A DNA stretch of 45,435 bases from Bradyrhizobium macuxiense. Its GTDB lineage: Bacteria; Pseudomonadota; Alphaproteobacteria; Rhizobiales; Xanthobacteraceae. A model generated the notes under the pieces. That model made no database searches. It was not told the DNA's origin and saw only the letters and a program-made list of their open reading frames with translations. The DNA is taken from NCBI RefSeq assembly GCF_007993935.1, contig NZ_VITY01000025.1, forward strand, positions 1-45,435. The letters run 5' to 3'. Shown one piece after another: positions 25,157 to 34,205 of the stretch. Each line of letters opens with the position of its first letter. The first letter of the stretch is position 1. The translations under genes were made by a program, and so were the position numbers.

Positions 25157-26368
25157 TCATGTTGAGAGGTGGACGAAGGGTGGTTTCCTCAGTTTAAAGA
25201 CGCATGCCAACGGTATCCGGGAGTATTGAGACACCGCGCGGACTGGCAATTCTGTCCTGCCCCTGGTCGAGAGCCGCGGTTCGGAGAAATCCATCACCTC
25301 AAAACCAGCGTCCTTAAATGCCCGCCAGTAATTCTCGAGTGGCCGGTGGAAGTAGGGTACCGGGTCAAAGCCCGGCCAATCGTCCATGATATAGGCCGTC
25401 TCTTCGAAATAGTGATCGACTGCAAAGTGTGCTGCCTCTTCTTGACGCGGAGTGTCCTCTGCGTCGAAAACCCAACGGCGCGGTCCGCATGAAAAGCAGG
25501 GATGAGTAATAGCGAAGACCGCGGTCCCGCCGGTCCGCAAGATTCGATAGGCTTCGCTCACGGCTTTGGAGTAGTCGCCAACGTCCTGCAGAACAAAATT
25601 GCTCACGGCGATATCGATGCTTTCCGAAGCCAAAGGCTGCAACTGTGTGATCGAGCATTTGTGGTACACAATGCCAAGAGGTTCGGTAGCTTCGTGGCAT
25701 AGCGCCCTTTCGATCATCGCACCGCTTTGATCCACTCCTGTGACGCGAGCCGAAGATCTGGCCAACGTCCGGGACAGGTACCCATTGCCGCAGCCGAGAT
25801 CGACGATATCCTTTCCGGCAACATTTCCGATGAAGGCGAAGACAGAACAGTCCGTAATGTAAATTCTCGTTTCGTCACCCTTCTCAGCGATGCCTTGGTC
25901 CCACACGTCGGCGTTTCGGTTCCAGGCATTCTCGACGTCGCTGGCCGTCAGCGGTGTGGCCGCAGGTGCTTGGCCACCCATCACTGTGCCCACAAAGGGC
26001 GGACCGCAATCATTTGCTGGCGCGGATACTTGACTAATCAGAGAGCCGCGCCGCTCAAACTCTTGCCGGTCGAGCCCGGGCTGCTGCCTCCCGGTCCAGG
26101 GAGAGGTGAGCACAAAATAATAGTCCCAACTCCAGAACCTGTCCGAAACCGTGTCCACGCGCATGGCGCAGCAGCTGCCAAAGTACAATCCGGTTTCCGG
26201 GCAGAACGCGGTGCATGCAAAATGGTTGGAGCGGCCACACTTTCCGCAGACATACTGCCAATGGAAAGAGCAGCGCGGCGCTCTAGATGAAAGAGCGTGG
26301 ACAGCGCAGCGGACTTTATACGCGGGGTCGCTTTGTTTGATCCGCGCGCAATAGTAGCAAGACGCCAT
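25157..26368 (-). CDS. SAM methyltransferase with Cys/His-rich N-terminal domain
   Basis: This is a 403-aa class I methyltransferase. Motif I is IVDLGCGNG (188-196), then VTGVDQSGAMIERA, and SIDIAVSNFVLQDV as motif IV. The first 68 residues contain about a dozen Cys and His (C4-x2-C7, C21, H24, C33, H36, C41-x2-C44, H49, C52, C56, C66-C67), a strong sign of a zinc-binding module of treble-clef type not usual in this enzyme class. A textbook AGGAGG site precedes the ATG. It is the first gene of the leftward run, so the cluster promoter should lie just to its right. O-, N- or C-methylation of the product cannot be told apart. Confidence 0.85.
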   Translation of the reverse strand: MASCYYCARIKQSDPAYKVRCAVHALSSRAPRCSFHWQYVCGKCGRSNHFACTAFCPETGLYFGSCCAMRVDTVSDRFWSWDYYFVLTSPWTGRQQPGLDRQEFERRGSLISQVSAPANDCGPPFVGTVMGGQAPAATPLTASDVENAWNRNADVWDQGIAEKGDETRIYITDCSVFAFIGNVAGKDIVDLGCGNGYLSRTLARSSARVTGVDQSGAMIERALCHEATEPLGIVYHKCSITQLQPLASESIDIAVSNFVLQDVGDYSKAVSEAYRILRTGGTAVFAITHPCFSCGPRRWVFDAEDTPRQEEAAHFAVDHYFEETAYIMDDWPGFDPVPYFHRPLENYWRAFKDAGFEVMDFSEPRLSTRGRTELPVRAVSQYSRIPLACVFKLRKPPFVHLST

Positions 26369-28025
26369 CTATTCCTCCTGGTGACACGCCCGCAAAAGCC
26401 CGGAGAGGTCAGACGAGCGGCTCCAATCCCTTGCGAAAACTGATTGCGCTATTGCGCCGCTGCGACAACAGCAATGGCCGTGCCAGCGCCTCCTCACGCG
26501 CGCGGCGACCCGTCGTGGAGAAGCCTCGCGGCGGGGCAGAGCTCGGAAATGCTAAATCGACGGCGCACCGTCGATGTCGTAGCGTCTGGGTAACCGCTCT
26601 GGCCTCATGCAGCGCATATAGCAACGTCGTCGACCGCACCGGACGATGTCCAATGCTGGCCGTGGGGCGCGGCCGCGATGGCAGGCGGCGTTTTTATCTT
26701 CACAGCTTGTGCGTCACTGGTTGGGAGTCCGACAAAAATGGGCGGATCCCTGCCATCCTTGCTGCACCTTGGCTTCGGTTGACACTCCACCGTTGCATCG
26801 TTGCAAACCTCTTCATCCGATCGCAATGTATCCTACGTGCTAGGGTCGCGGCGACGTCCAGACACCGCCGAGCGAGTTCTAACGAACTCCTGTTCGACTT
26901 GATTCCCCGAACGTTGCTACGGTGACTCGGTCGATCACAAGACCTTGTGTTGCGCGACGGTGTCAACCGGCAACGCAACGCTTAGTCGCTCGCGGTCTCG
27001 TCGAGCGGGACCTTCATGCAGTCCGCGGCGTCCTTGTCGGTGGGAACCCCGAGCATGCTGGAAGGCGCGGCGTCTTGATGCCCAGCTGTTTTGAAGGCCC
27101 TGAGCGGCTGCCGTGGCCGCCCCTCAACGTCACCTGGCGACGACAAAGCCAATGCTCGATCCGGCAGAGGATGACATCGCCGTCGTAAGGGCCTGATGTC
27201 AGACGCAATTGCCTGTGCCAGTGAAGCGCACTCGATCTCCGTTCGGCTCGACGGTCAGGCAGTAAACAGCAATTTCACAGAGCGTAGCGAAAGAGATCGA
27301 AGACCTGGCATCGTCCGTTTCGTACGCACCATCCCGATCGCGTCGCCGCTGCAGCAGATTTTTTCGACGATGCCGATAGCGTTCGGCTGCTGATTGCTCA
27401 CGAACGACGACCGGCGAACATCTGAAATTCGTGTCGCGCAGCAGAACTTTTCTTTCACCACTGCTCTGCCTCGAACGATCGTTTTCGATCATGCAGAAAT
27501 ACAGTCACACGTTGCGATCAATACGGAATACTCTTGCAAGCTAGTGATTGATACCAGACGAGAGGACATAGAACGATGCCTATTCACGCAGCGAACCAGC
27601 CATCAGTGTCGCCAAGCGGGAACGGCGCTTCGCTCGGATCTTTCAGAAAGTCACCATCACCAAATCGCAAGTGTCCATCGCATTAAATTGATAGCTGCGA
27701 TCGGTCTATTGCGTCTCACAAAGTCTGGGTGAGGAGCAGGAATAGCAAGGTGAGCGCAAATCCAGATGCACCTCATGTCGTTGATCGGCGAATGCCACAG
27801 GTCGGGAAAGAGACCTGAACGCGTATCTTCGTCACGCGCGGAAGTGACCGATTGCAAATGCAATCGCACACGGGTCTCGCCGATCCCGTCGTCTTGGCTT
27901 GATGCAAGGCCATCTGCTGTTCGTTAGCCGAACAGGACGCGCATCAGCCTAAACACACACGTACGAGCTCTTCCCACGCAAAAAACATAGCGGTCCTATG
28001 TTTGTGTATTTTTGTGGAGGTTTCA
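26369..28025. other. gene-poor 1.65-kb stretch
   Basis: This holds the promoter of the radical SAM cluster at its left end and the porin leader at its right end. In between I find no supported gene. Frames of up to about 165 codons exist but are Arg/Cys-rich, overlap each other on both strands and lack ribosome binding sites. It is probably eroded insertion debris. Confidence 0.45.
27983..28003. promoter_or_regulatory. inverted repeat in porin leader
   Basis: AAACATAG and CTATGTTT form a perfect 8-base inverted repeat around CGGTC, ending 22 bases before the porin GTG start and just before its GGAGG site. It may be an operator or an mRNA hairpin controlling the porin. Confidence 0.45.
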
Positions 28026-29573
28026 GTGTCAAAAGAATCGGCCCAGGCAATATCCAGCCAAGACGCATCTAAATCCGGGCCGCCGCCGTGCCGCACCATG
28101 ATCGCGTTACGGCCGGTCACAGCTGCGATCACTCTTTGCGCATTGTCGAGCACGTCATCATTTGTTCAAGCCCAATCGTCGAGTGATAGAGCGCAACAGC
28201 GAACCCGTCCGCTGGTCCGCCTGCAATCACTCGAGGCAGCTGAAAGGGCCGAGATCCGCGACGGCCGCACCGCGATGAACGCGGCGAGGCAGGCACAAAA
28301 GAAAGTTCATGAGGCCAGGAGCAAGACTGAAGCAAAGACGGATTATTTTGCGAAGTTCGACAATCTTCGTGAGAAAGGATTGGTCGTCGGGATACCCGGT
28401 CCCGCCGACACGGTCGATCAGGATGCAGGCGGCTTTAGATCCGCGCTGGCTGACCTCGGTATCGGCTACTGGGCTTGGTCGCAGATCAGCTTTGCAGACA
28501 ACGTTTTGCCAAACGCCGCCAGAAGCACCATCGCCAATCAACTATACAACGGTCAGAACCCTACACTTTCTACGGAAAACTTCGTCACGTTAACCTACGA
28601 TCTCAGCCGATATGGGATTGCTGATGGTCAGATCGTCGTGGGAGCCGTGCAGCAAAAGGGCACGTGGAATCCCGGCGCCCCCGAGACATTTGGATTCAGT
28701 TCAATCTCGTACTATCAGACGTTTTTCGACAGACGACTCGAACTCAAGCTCGGCTATCTGAAAAACAGCTGGGAGTTCGCGGGCGCAGTTAATGGGGCCG
28801 CAAGTGTATTTGGCCCCTCGGGAAGTATTCTGGTCCAGGGAGGCATGACATACGCCGTCACGCCGACGCCGGCAATTAATCTGAAATACAATTTCGATGA
28901 TCGGTTGTATACCAAACTGTCTTTCCAGCGTTCAACAACTCCAGCCGGTGTAGTTGCGCAGCTAGCTGAAAATCCGACCAGCTTGGGCTGGAGCACGCCG
29001 AACGCCGGCCTGCTCTTTCTTGACGAAACGGGCTATAAGAACAGTGCTGCTCTGGGCTCGCCCGAGACGTGGTTGCGGGCGGGTGTTGGAATCAACAATA
29101 GTCGCTACACGAACTTGGCCTATCCGAGCGAGCCTGAAGCTGACGAGAATAGTTTCTATTACGTCGCCGCGGACAGGCAGCTTTTTCAGACCGATATCCA
29201 GGGCTCGGCATCTCGTGGATACTATGGTGGATTCTCGGTGATGCACGCTCCGCCTGACCTGAACAGGGTCAGCCAGTATTACGAGCTTCGTCTTTATGCC
29301 AAGGGACTCTTTGACAGTCGGCCCACGGATATCGTGTCCTTTGTTGCCGCTGACACGGTCTGGAGCAACATTGCGGTGGAAACTGCGCTAGCTGCAGGCA
29401 AGCTCGTGCATGGCGACGCTAAATCGGTTTCGGCGAACTATTCCGCGCACCTGGCACCGGGAATTTATACCAGCGTAGGAATCACGTATATCGATCATCC
29501 GACGTCAATTGCTTACACGCCGCAAATTGGACATGTTCTCAATTTCTCGGTGACTACGAATATATTCTTCTAG
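28026..29573 (+). CDS. OprB-like outer-membrane porin
   Basis: This is a 515-aa outer-membrane channel of the carbohydrate-selective (OprB) porin type. GTG 28026 is chosen because GGAGG lies six bases upstream. It gives a long n-region before the hydrophobic signal core (ALRPVTAAITLCALSS) with cleavage near VQAQS. An ATG at 28098 would give a conventional signal peptide. After a helical, charged segment (residues about 65-110) the mature part has alternating beta strands with many aromatic residues (YYQTFFDRRLELKLGYLK, FDDRLYTKLSFQRS) and ends in FSVTTNIFF, the terminal-Phe signal for BAM insertion. It converges with the FGE/arylsulfatase operon, suggesting uptake of a sulfated substrate. Confidence 0.82.
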   Translation: MSKESAQAISSQDASKSGPPPCRTMIALRPVTAAITLCALSSTSSFVQAQSSSDRAQQRTRPLVRLQSLEAAERAEIRDGRTAMNAARQAQKKVHEARSKTEAKTDYFAKFDNLREKGLVVGIPGPADTVDQDAGGFRSALADLGIGYWAWSQISFADNVLPNAARSTIANQLYNGQNPTLSTENFVTLTYDLSRYGIADGQIVVGAVQQKGTWNPGAPETFGFSSISYYQTFFDRRLELKLGYLKNSWEFAGAVNGAASVFGPSGSILVQGGMTYAVTPTPAINLKYNFDDRLYTKLSFQRSTTPAGVVAQLAENPTSLGWSTPNAGLLFLDETGYKNSAALGSPETWLRAGVGINNSRYTNLAYPSEPEADENSFYYVAADRQLFQTDIQGSASRGYYGGFSVMHAPPDLNRVSQYYELRLYAKGLFDSRPTDIVSFVAADTVWSNIAVETALAAGKLVHGDAKSVSANYSAHLAPGIYTSVGITYIDHPTSIAYTPQIGHVLNFSVTTNIFF

Positions 29574-29686
29574 GGCCGGCGAATGCCTGCTTTCCACTTC
29601 CAAACGGGCTTGGCTGGCTCAAGGAGCCTTCTCCTGACGTGTCACTACAGCTTTCATATAGCAGCAGTCAGAGTTTCACACCGCGA

Positions 29687-30622
29687 TTATCGCTTTACAC
29701 ATCGGAAACCGACATTGCTTGTGGCGCTGTCGATGGCCTGCGGGTGGCGGGCGGCAGGGCGGTAGCGCTGGCAATAGCTGGGCGCGCACAGATGCGAGCC
29801 GCCTTTGAGCACCTTGCGCGGAATTTTTATCGCGGGCATCGCTGGGTCGACGCTCTTGGCACGCAGGCCGCCGCGCGGATTGTCCACCACGCAACATGCG
29901 CTGTTGCGCTTCTTCGTGTGGGCTGGCAGGCTCCACCAATCCTCGCACCATTCCCACACATTGCCGATGAGATCGTAAACGCCAAAGGGGTTGGCGGGAT
30001 AAGCCCGAACCGGCGAGGTGCGGGTCCAGCCGTCAGGCGCCTGATTTGCGAAAGGGAACAACCCGTGCCAGGTGTTGGCCATACGCCGGCCATCGGGGCA
30101 CAGCTCATCGCCCCATGCATAGTCGCGTCCTTCGAGCCCGCCGCGTGTAGCAAATTCATGCTCGGCCTCGGTGGGAAGCTGCTTGCCCGCCCAGGCGGCG
30201 TAAGCGGCGGCATCCTGCCAGGCCACCTGCACGACCGGGTGGTCCATGATCGCCGTGATCGAGCTGTCCGGTCCGGTGGGATGGCGCCAGTCGGCGCCGG
30301 GCACCCAGCGCCACCATTGCGAAGGGTCGCGGGTGTCCACGGGCCGGTCGGTCATGGTGAAGACCACCGAACCGGGCACAGCGAGCGCTGGGTCCATGCC
30401 CTGGTAGTCGGCCGGATCTGGTGCGACCTCGGCGAGTGTGCGATAGCCGGTTTCGGCCACAAAGCGCGCGAATGCGGCGTTGGTGACCGGTGTCGCATCG
30501 ATGAGAAACGGACTCACCCGCACCCGGCGCGCCGGCGCTTCCTCAAGGTAGAATCGATCAGATCCCATCGTGAACACGCCGCCCTGAAGGGACACCATGC
30601 CTTCGATAGCCGTGTCGTTCAT
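29687..30622 (-). CDS. formylglycine-generating enzyme
   Basis: This is a sulfatase-modifying factor (SUMF1/FGE) of 311 aa. It oxidises the active-site cysteine of type I sulfatases to formylglycine, using copper and oxygen. The family start MVSLQGGVFTMGSD is present, then FLIDATPVTNAAFARFV, ANPFGVYDLIGNVWEWCEDW, and the active-site KGGSHLCAPSYCQRYRP. There Cys279 and Cys284 are the copper-binding catalytic pair. The C terminus SNVGFRCVKR is typical. It has no signal peptide, so it acts in the cytoplasm before export. It lies 181 bases downstream of the arylsulfatase gene on the same strand and is its obvious maturase. Confidence 0.93.
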   Translation of the reverse strand: MNDTAIEGMVSLQGGVFTMGSDRFYLEEAPARRVRVSPFLIDATPVTNAAFARFVAETGYRTLAEVAPDPADYQGMDPALAVPGSVVFTMTDRPVDTRDPSQWWRWVPGADWRHPTGPDSSITAIMDHPVVQVAWQDAAAYAAWAGKQLPTEAEHEFATRGGLEGRDYAWGDELCPDGRRMANTWHGLFPFANQAPDGWTRTSPVRAYPANPFGVYDLIGNVWEWCEDWWSLPAHTKKRNSACCVVDNPRGGLRAKSVDPAMPAIKIPRKVLKGGSHLCAPSYCQRYRPAARHPQAIDSATSNVGFRCVKR

Positions 30623-30751
30623 CGTTGTTTGACCTTTGTCTCGTCAGACAAGAAAGCCGTCACAGCCAAGCGTTCCGAGGCACGGCACCAGTGGGCTCCG
30701 CGCAATCCGCTCGTGAAAGATTTCGCTGCGCGCCCACGACTCACAAAATTA

Positions 30752-30784
30752 CCGTTGCGGTATCCTTTTTGGATTCCGCAGCGG
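30752..30784 (-). terminator. hairpin between arylsulfatase and FGE genes
   Basis: CCGTTGCGG and CCGCAGCGG, with inner ATCC/GGAT pairing around a 5-base loop, form a long stem just past the arylsulfatase stop. In the direction of transcription it is followed by a short T-containing stretch (TAATTTT). It probably reduces read-through so that less maturase than sulfatase is made; the mechanism is inferred. Confidence 0.5.
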
Positions 30785-30803
30785 TTTTAGACAACTCAAG
30801 TGG

Positions 30804-32624
30804 CTAGTTGGCGCCCGCGGGGCGATGGGTTTTTCCATCCCGGACATCGCCCCAAGTGATGAGCGGGTAAAGATTGTGATCCTTGGCCTCTTTGTTAAAA
30901 AGAGCTCTGAGCTCGGCGAGCTTTTCCGGATACCTCTTGGACAGATCCACACGCTCGGTAGGGTCTTCGTTCAGATTATACAATTCCCAGACATTTTCGT
31001 CCGGCTTCCTATCTTTTGGAAGGAGATAGAAGGAATTCGGGTAATCCTGCGATGCTTTCCATCCATCCTGGTAGATCGCCAGAGATCCGAAGATATAATA
31101 ATATTGTAGCCTGTGACGCGATGCAGCCTGCGCATCGCTAATCGAATAGGCCAAGGATACACCTTCGATAGGCTTCTGCGGGACGTGACGAATCTCCTCG
31201 GGGGGCTTGATCCCGAGCAGATCCAGCGTCGTTGGCAGAATGTCGATGACATGGCCGTATTGAGTTCGGATCCCGCGTTCCCTGATGCCGTTCGGCCAGC
31301 TGATGATCAACGGGTTGCGCGTTCCGCCCTCGCTGTTCGCGTCCGACTTCCACAACCGGAACGGAGTGTTCGTTGCCTGCGCCCATCCGACTGGGTAATT
31401 GCCTTGAACTGCTTCAGGGGTGCCGATCAAATTCATCTTGCTCAGATTGTAAGCAACATTCTCCTTCTCGCTTAATGGCTTATCCTTGCTTGCCCATGAA
31501 GTATCGCGGTCGATGTCGCCGTAGATTGTCCCGCCCCTGCATCCGCCATTGTCTCCTATCATCACGACAAACAGCGTGTTGTCGAATTGATTAGTTTCCT
31601 TCAGGTGATCGATCAGCCGACCAATTTCATAGTCGGTGTAGGTAAGATACCCTGCATATACTTCCATGAAGCGCGCATAGAGCTTCCTTTCCTCGAAAGA
31701 CAACGAAGCCCATGCCTCAACATTTGGATCACGATCCGGTAGAACCGCGTTAGCCGGAATAATTCCCAAGCGCTTCTGCTCGGCGAAAACTCGCTCACGA
31801 TAGGCATCCCAGCCATCGTCGAATGTCCCCTTGTACCTGTCACTCCATTCTGCAGCGACTTGGTGTGGAGCGTGCGTGGCACCCGGTGCGTAATAGAGGA
31901 AGAACGGCTTGTCCGGCGCCGCCTTTTTTTGTGTATCGATGTAGCTGATGGCCTTGTCGGTAATCAGTTCGCTCAGATGCCGGCCATCGGGCTTCACGTG
32001 TGCTTGGTCCTCGACCAGGTCAGGTTTGTATTGATCGGTCGCCGAACCGAGGAACCCAAAAAAATGATCAAAGCCCTTGCCAGTTGGCCACCGATCGAAA
32101 GGACCGGCGTCGGTTGCGTCTTCATCGGGAGTCACACCGTATTTGCCGACCGCAAAGGCGTTGTAGCCACGATCTCGGAGTATCTCTGCGATCGTACCAT
32201 CTTCGGACGGTATTCGCCCATCCCAACCCGGGAAGCCGGCAGAAAGGGACGTATGTGAAAATCCGGCCACATGAACAGATGAACTGTTCCTGCCGGTGAG
32301 CAGCGCGGCACGCGTTGGCGCGCAGATCCCAGTTGTATGGAAGTTTGTGTAGCGCACTCCCTGCTGCGTCAGTTGCTCGAGCCTTGGTGTGCTAACGCCT
32401 CCACCGAACGCGCTTGAAGCGCCGAAGCCAACGTCATCAAGAAGAATCCAAACCACGTTCGGCGATCCAGCAGATGCCCTGATTGTCTTAGGCCACCACT
32501 CGGTAGACTCTTGCAGAGTTCGGCCGATCTTGCCTTGATAAGGCTTCTGCTGCGCTTGAACTTGGCCAACCACCGACATGATGGACACCAAAGCTGTCAT
32601 GGCAAGCAATGCTTTGCAGTTCAC
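30804..32624 (-). CDS. arylsulfatase, formylglycine type
   Basis: This is a type I sulfatase of 606 aa that hydrolyses sulfate esters. NVVWILLDDVGFG supplies the paired metal-binding aspartates. CAPTRAALLTGR is the sulfatase signature, with Cys101 (from this start) to be converted to formylglycine and the conserved Arg four residues on. DNGG in MIGDNGGCRGG is a further metal site. I prefer GTG 32624 because GGAAA precedes it and it gives a standard signal peptide (ALLAMTALVSIMSVVGQVQA, cut after QVQA); a GTG 36 bases earlier is in frame. The protein should be periplasmic. The downstream gene is its maturase and the convergent porin may bring in substrate. Confidence 0.93.
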   Translation of the reverse strand: MNCKALLAMTALVSIMSVVGQVQAQQKPYQGKIGRTLQESTEWWPKTIRASAGSPNVVWILLDDVGFGASSAFGGGVSTPRLEQLTQQGVRYTNFHTTGICAPTRAALLTGRNSSSVHVAGFSHTSLSAGFPGWDGRIPSEDGTIAEILRDRGYNAFAVGKYGVTPDEDATDAGPFDRWPTGKGFDHFFGFLGSATDQYKPDLVEDQAHVKPDGRHLSELITDKAISYIDTQKKAAPDKPFFLYYAPGATHAPHQVAAEWSDRYKGTFDDGWDAYRERVFAEQKRLGIIPANAVLPDRDPNVEAWASLSFEERKLYARFMEVYAGYLTYTDYEIGRLIDHLKETNQFDNTLFVVMIGDNGGCRGGTIYGDIDRDTSWASKDKPLSEKENVAYNLSKMNLIGTPEAVQGNYPVGWAQATNTPFRLWKSDANSEGGTRNPLIISWPNGIRERGIRTQYGHVIDILPTTLDLLGIKPPEEIRHVPQKPIEGVSLAYSISDAQAASRHRLQYYYIFGSLAIYQDGWKASQDYPNSFYLLPKDRKPDENVWELYNLNEDPTERVDLSKRYPEKLAELRALFNKEAKDHNLYPLITWGDVRDGKTHRPAGAN

Positions 32625-33561
32625 TGTTTTTCCTTTTTGTTTCGAAGAGGAATGTCGCACTCGACGGGCTGGGGCAGAAGTGGCAAGGGGTGGGAGACTG
32701 AACTCACAGCGGGCATAAACCTCTCAATCACAAATCGCGCGCTGACAACTCTCCGCGACGGCCGTGATGCGCTCGTTCGCGTTGCTGACAAACTACCCGC
32801 GACAAAGCTTGGCTCGCAATAGTTGTATATTTCAATCTACTAACGGGACTTGGTATCCTCTTCTACGATCGCTACCCCTCTGCAATATCTCCCCATGGCT
32901 TTGACTCAACGGATCGTCATCGGTCCGAAACGTACGAGTATCAAGTGGCAGCATAGACGCTCGAGCGCTTACCTAGATCGATCCCGTGCACCCTGCAGGC
33001 GCCGGTCGACCGTGCGTCGTTCACCAAAGACTTCATGGTTACCGACGAAATGCGCTCTGGCCCCAGATGCCTTCGCCTCTTGCGGTACCGTGGATCCGCG
33101 TCATCTGCTTTATGGCCGACGCTATCGATTTGATCTCGATTGACACCCATTGCGATAATCGATGCCACGCCAGGGATCACCAATGAAGAAAACCTAGGGA
33201 TGACGGCCCCCGACGTAAACGGCTCGGTCTAACCGCTGCATAGAGGTTCATTCTCCACCTAATTGCCGAAGGCATTGCTCGCGACAGTCTTGGCCCGGAC
33301 TGTTCAGGCGGGCACCACGCATCGCTCTCAACGGCAGCCTCACCCCAATAAGATTGCGGGACGCCGTCGGGCCTATGAGCCAGGGAGGCGCTTCTACACC
33401 GTTCGCACGCACCGCATTTGTTATGCCTCGCGCTTTTTGCACTTTGCGAGCGATGTCATCGTCAACCACTTCATGAGTAATCCGAACGCACGTGTTTGCC
33501 ATCTGCTACGTCACGTGCGAGCTCCTGTTGGTCAACTTCTACCTGCGCTCTCCACGGGAGG
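32625..33561. other. gene-poor stretch before alcohol-dehydrogenase fragment
   Basis: It begins with the arylsulfatase promoter region. No other gene is supported; short frames on both strands show no family character. This is the seam between the sulfatase module and the truncated conjugation module. Confidence 0.4.
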
Positions 33562-33680
33562 ACGCGGGTAAACTTGCCTTCATGCATGAGATCGAAGGCT
33601 GTGTTTATCTTGTCGAGAGGCATCGTATGGGTGATCAGATCGTCGATCTTGATCTTGCCTTCCATGTAGCTGCGTTCTTA
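33562..33680 (-). pseudogene. C-terminal scrap of class III alcohol dehydrogenase
   Basis: RSYMEGKIKIDDLITHTM followed by PLDKINTAFDLMHEGK is the C-terminal end of glutathione-dependent formaldehyde dehydrogenase (FrmA/AdhC), where the enzyme normally closes with RSVV-type residues. Here the frame departs after HEGK, and a stop codon lies five codons before the methionine. About 35 codons of a 370-codon gene remain. It stands where the trb operon of the conjugation module should begin. Confidence 0.65.
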
Positions 33681-33757
33681 CCTCAAGCATGGACAAATAC
33701 CGGTTCCAAAAGGAGGTGAAATGCCGCCGCGGCGGTATTTGGTCCACACGTGAGCGT

Positions 33758-34198
33758 TCATCGGATAGCGGGCGGCTCCCCGTCCTGAATATCCTCCGGG
33801 ATCTCCTGCCGCAGCTTCGGTCCTTGACTGAGCCGCCGCCCGAGCGCCGCGACGAAATTGTCGTAGCGCGCGGTCGCCTGCGCCCGCGCCGCCTTTGCTG
33901 CCGGTTCGGGGAGAGGCGGTGTCGTCGTGAGCCAGAACCGGACGAACAACGCCATGGTCTCGACCGAGATCCCCATGTCGCGTTCGAGCCGCGCGATGCG
34001 ACGATCGACTTGATCGAGTCGCTTGGCAATAGCGGCTTCCCGCCGCTCGTCGGCGTCCGGCGACAGGAAGGAAGTGATCGCGGCTTCGGCGATGAGCGAC
34101 ATCGGCTGCTCGCGCCTGGCTGCATAGGCCGACAGCGTCTTCATGACGTCCGGATCGAGATAGACCGACATCTGAGCTTTCTTCTTAGGCGCGATCAT
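33758..34198 (-). CDS. ribbon-helix-helix (CopG-like) protein of conjugation module
   Basis: This is a 146-residue protein starting MIAPKKKAQMSVYLDPDVM, a ribbon-helix-helix opening with the DNA-contact strand followed by helices (LSAYAARR, SLIAEAAITSFL). A coiled-coil-like stretch (EAAIAKRLDQVDRRIARLERDM) and a hydrophobic segment (TMALFVRFWLTTTP) come next. In related ICEs this gene lies between traG and trbB. It starts seven bases after the traG stop. The next gene (trbB) is absent here. It likely regulates transfer genes. Confidence 0.75.
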   Translation of the reverse strand: MIAPKKKAQMSVYLDPDVMKTLSAYAARREQPMSLIAEAAITSFLSPDADERREAAIAKRLDQVDRRIARLERDMGISVETMALFVRFWLTTTPPLPEPAAKAARAQATARYDNFVAALGRRLSQGPKLRQEIPEDIQDGEPPAIR

Positions 34199-34205
34199 GC
34201 CTGCC

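Noticed and set aside
26409..26925. Overlapping frames on both strands to the right of the methyltransferase gene
   Set aside because: They are Arg/Cys-rich, lack ribosome binding sites and overlap one another; nothing supports a protein.
29639..30790. Plus-strand open frame of 383 codons opposite the FGE gene
   Set aside because: It is the antisense shadow of the formylglycine-generating enzyme, whose motifs are unmistakable on the minus strand; the frame has no ribosome binding site.
33263..33571. Plus-strand frame of 102 codons near the alcohol-dehydrogenase scrap
   Set aside because: No domain, no ribosome binding site, and it lies in the seam of eroded DNA between modules.
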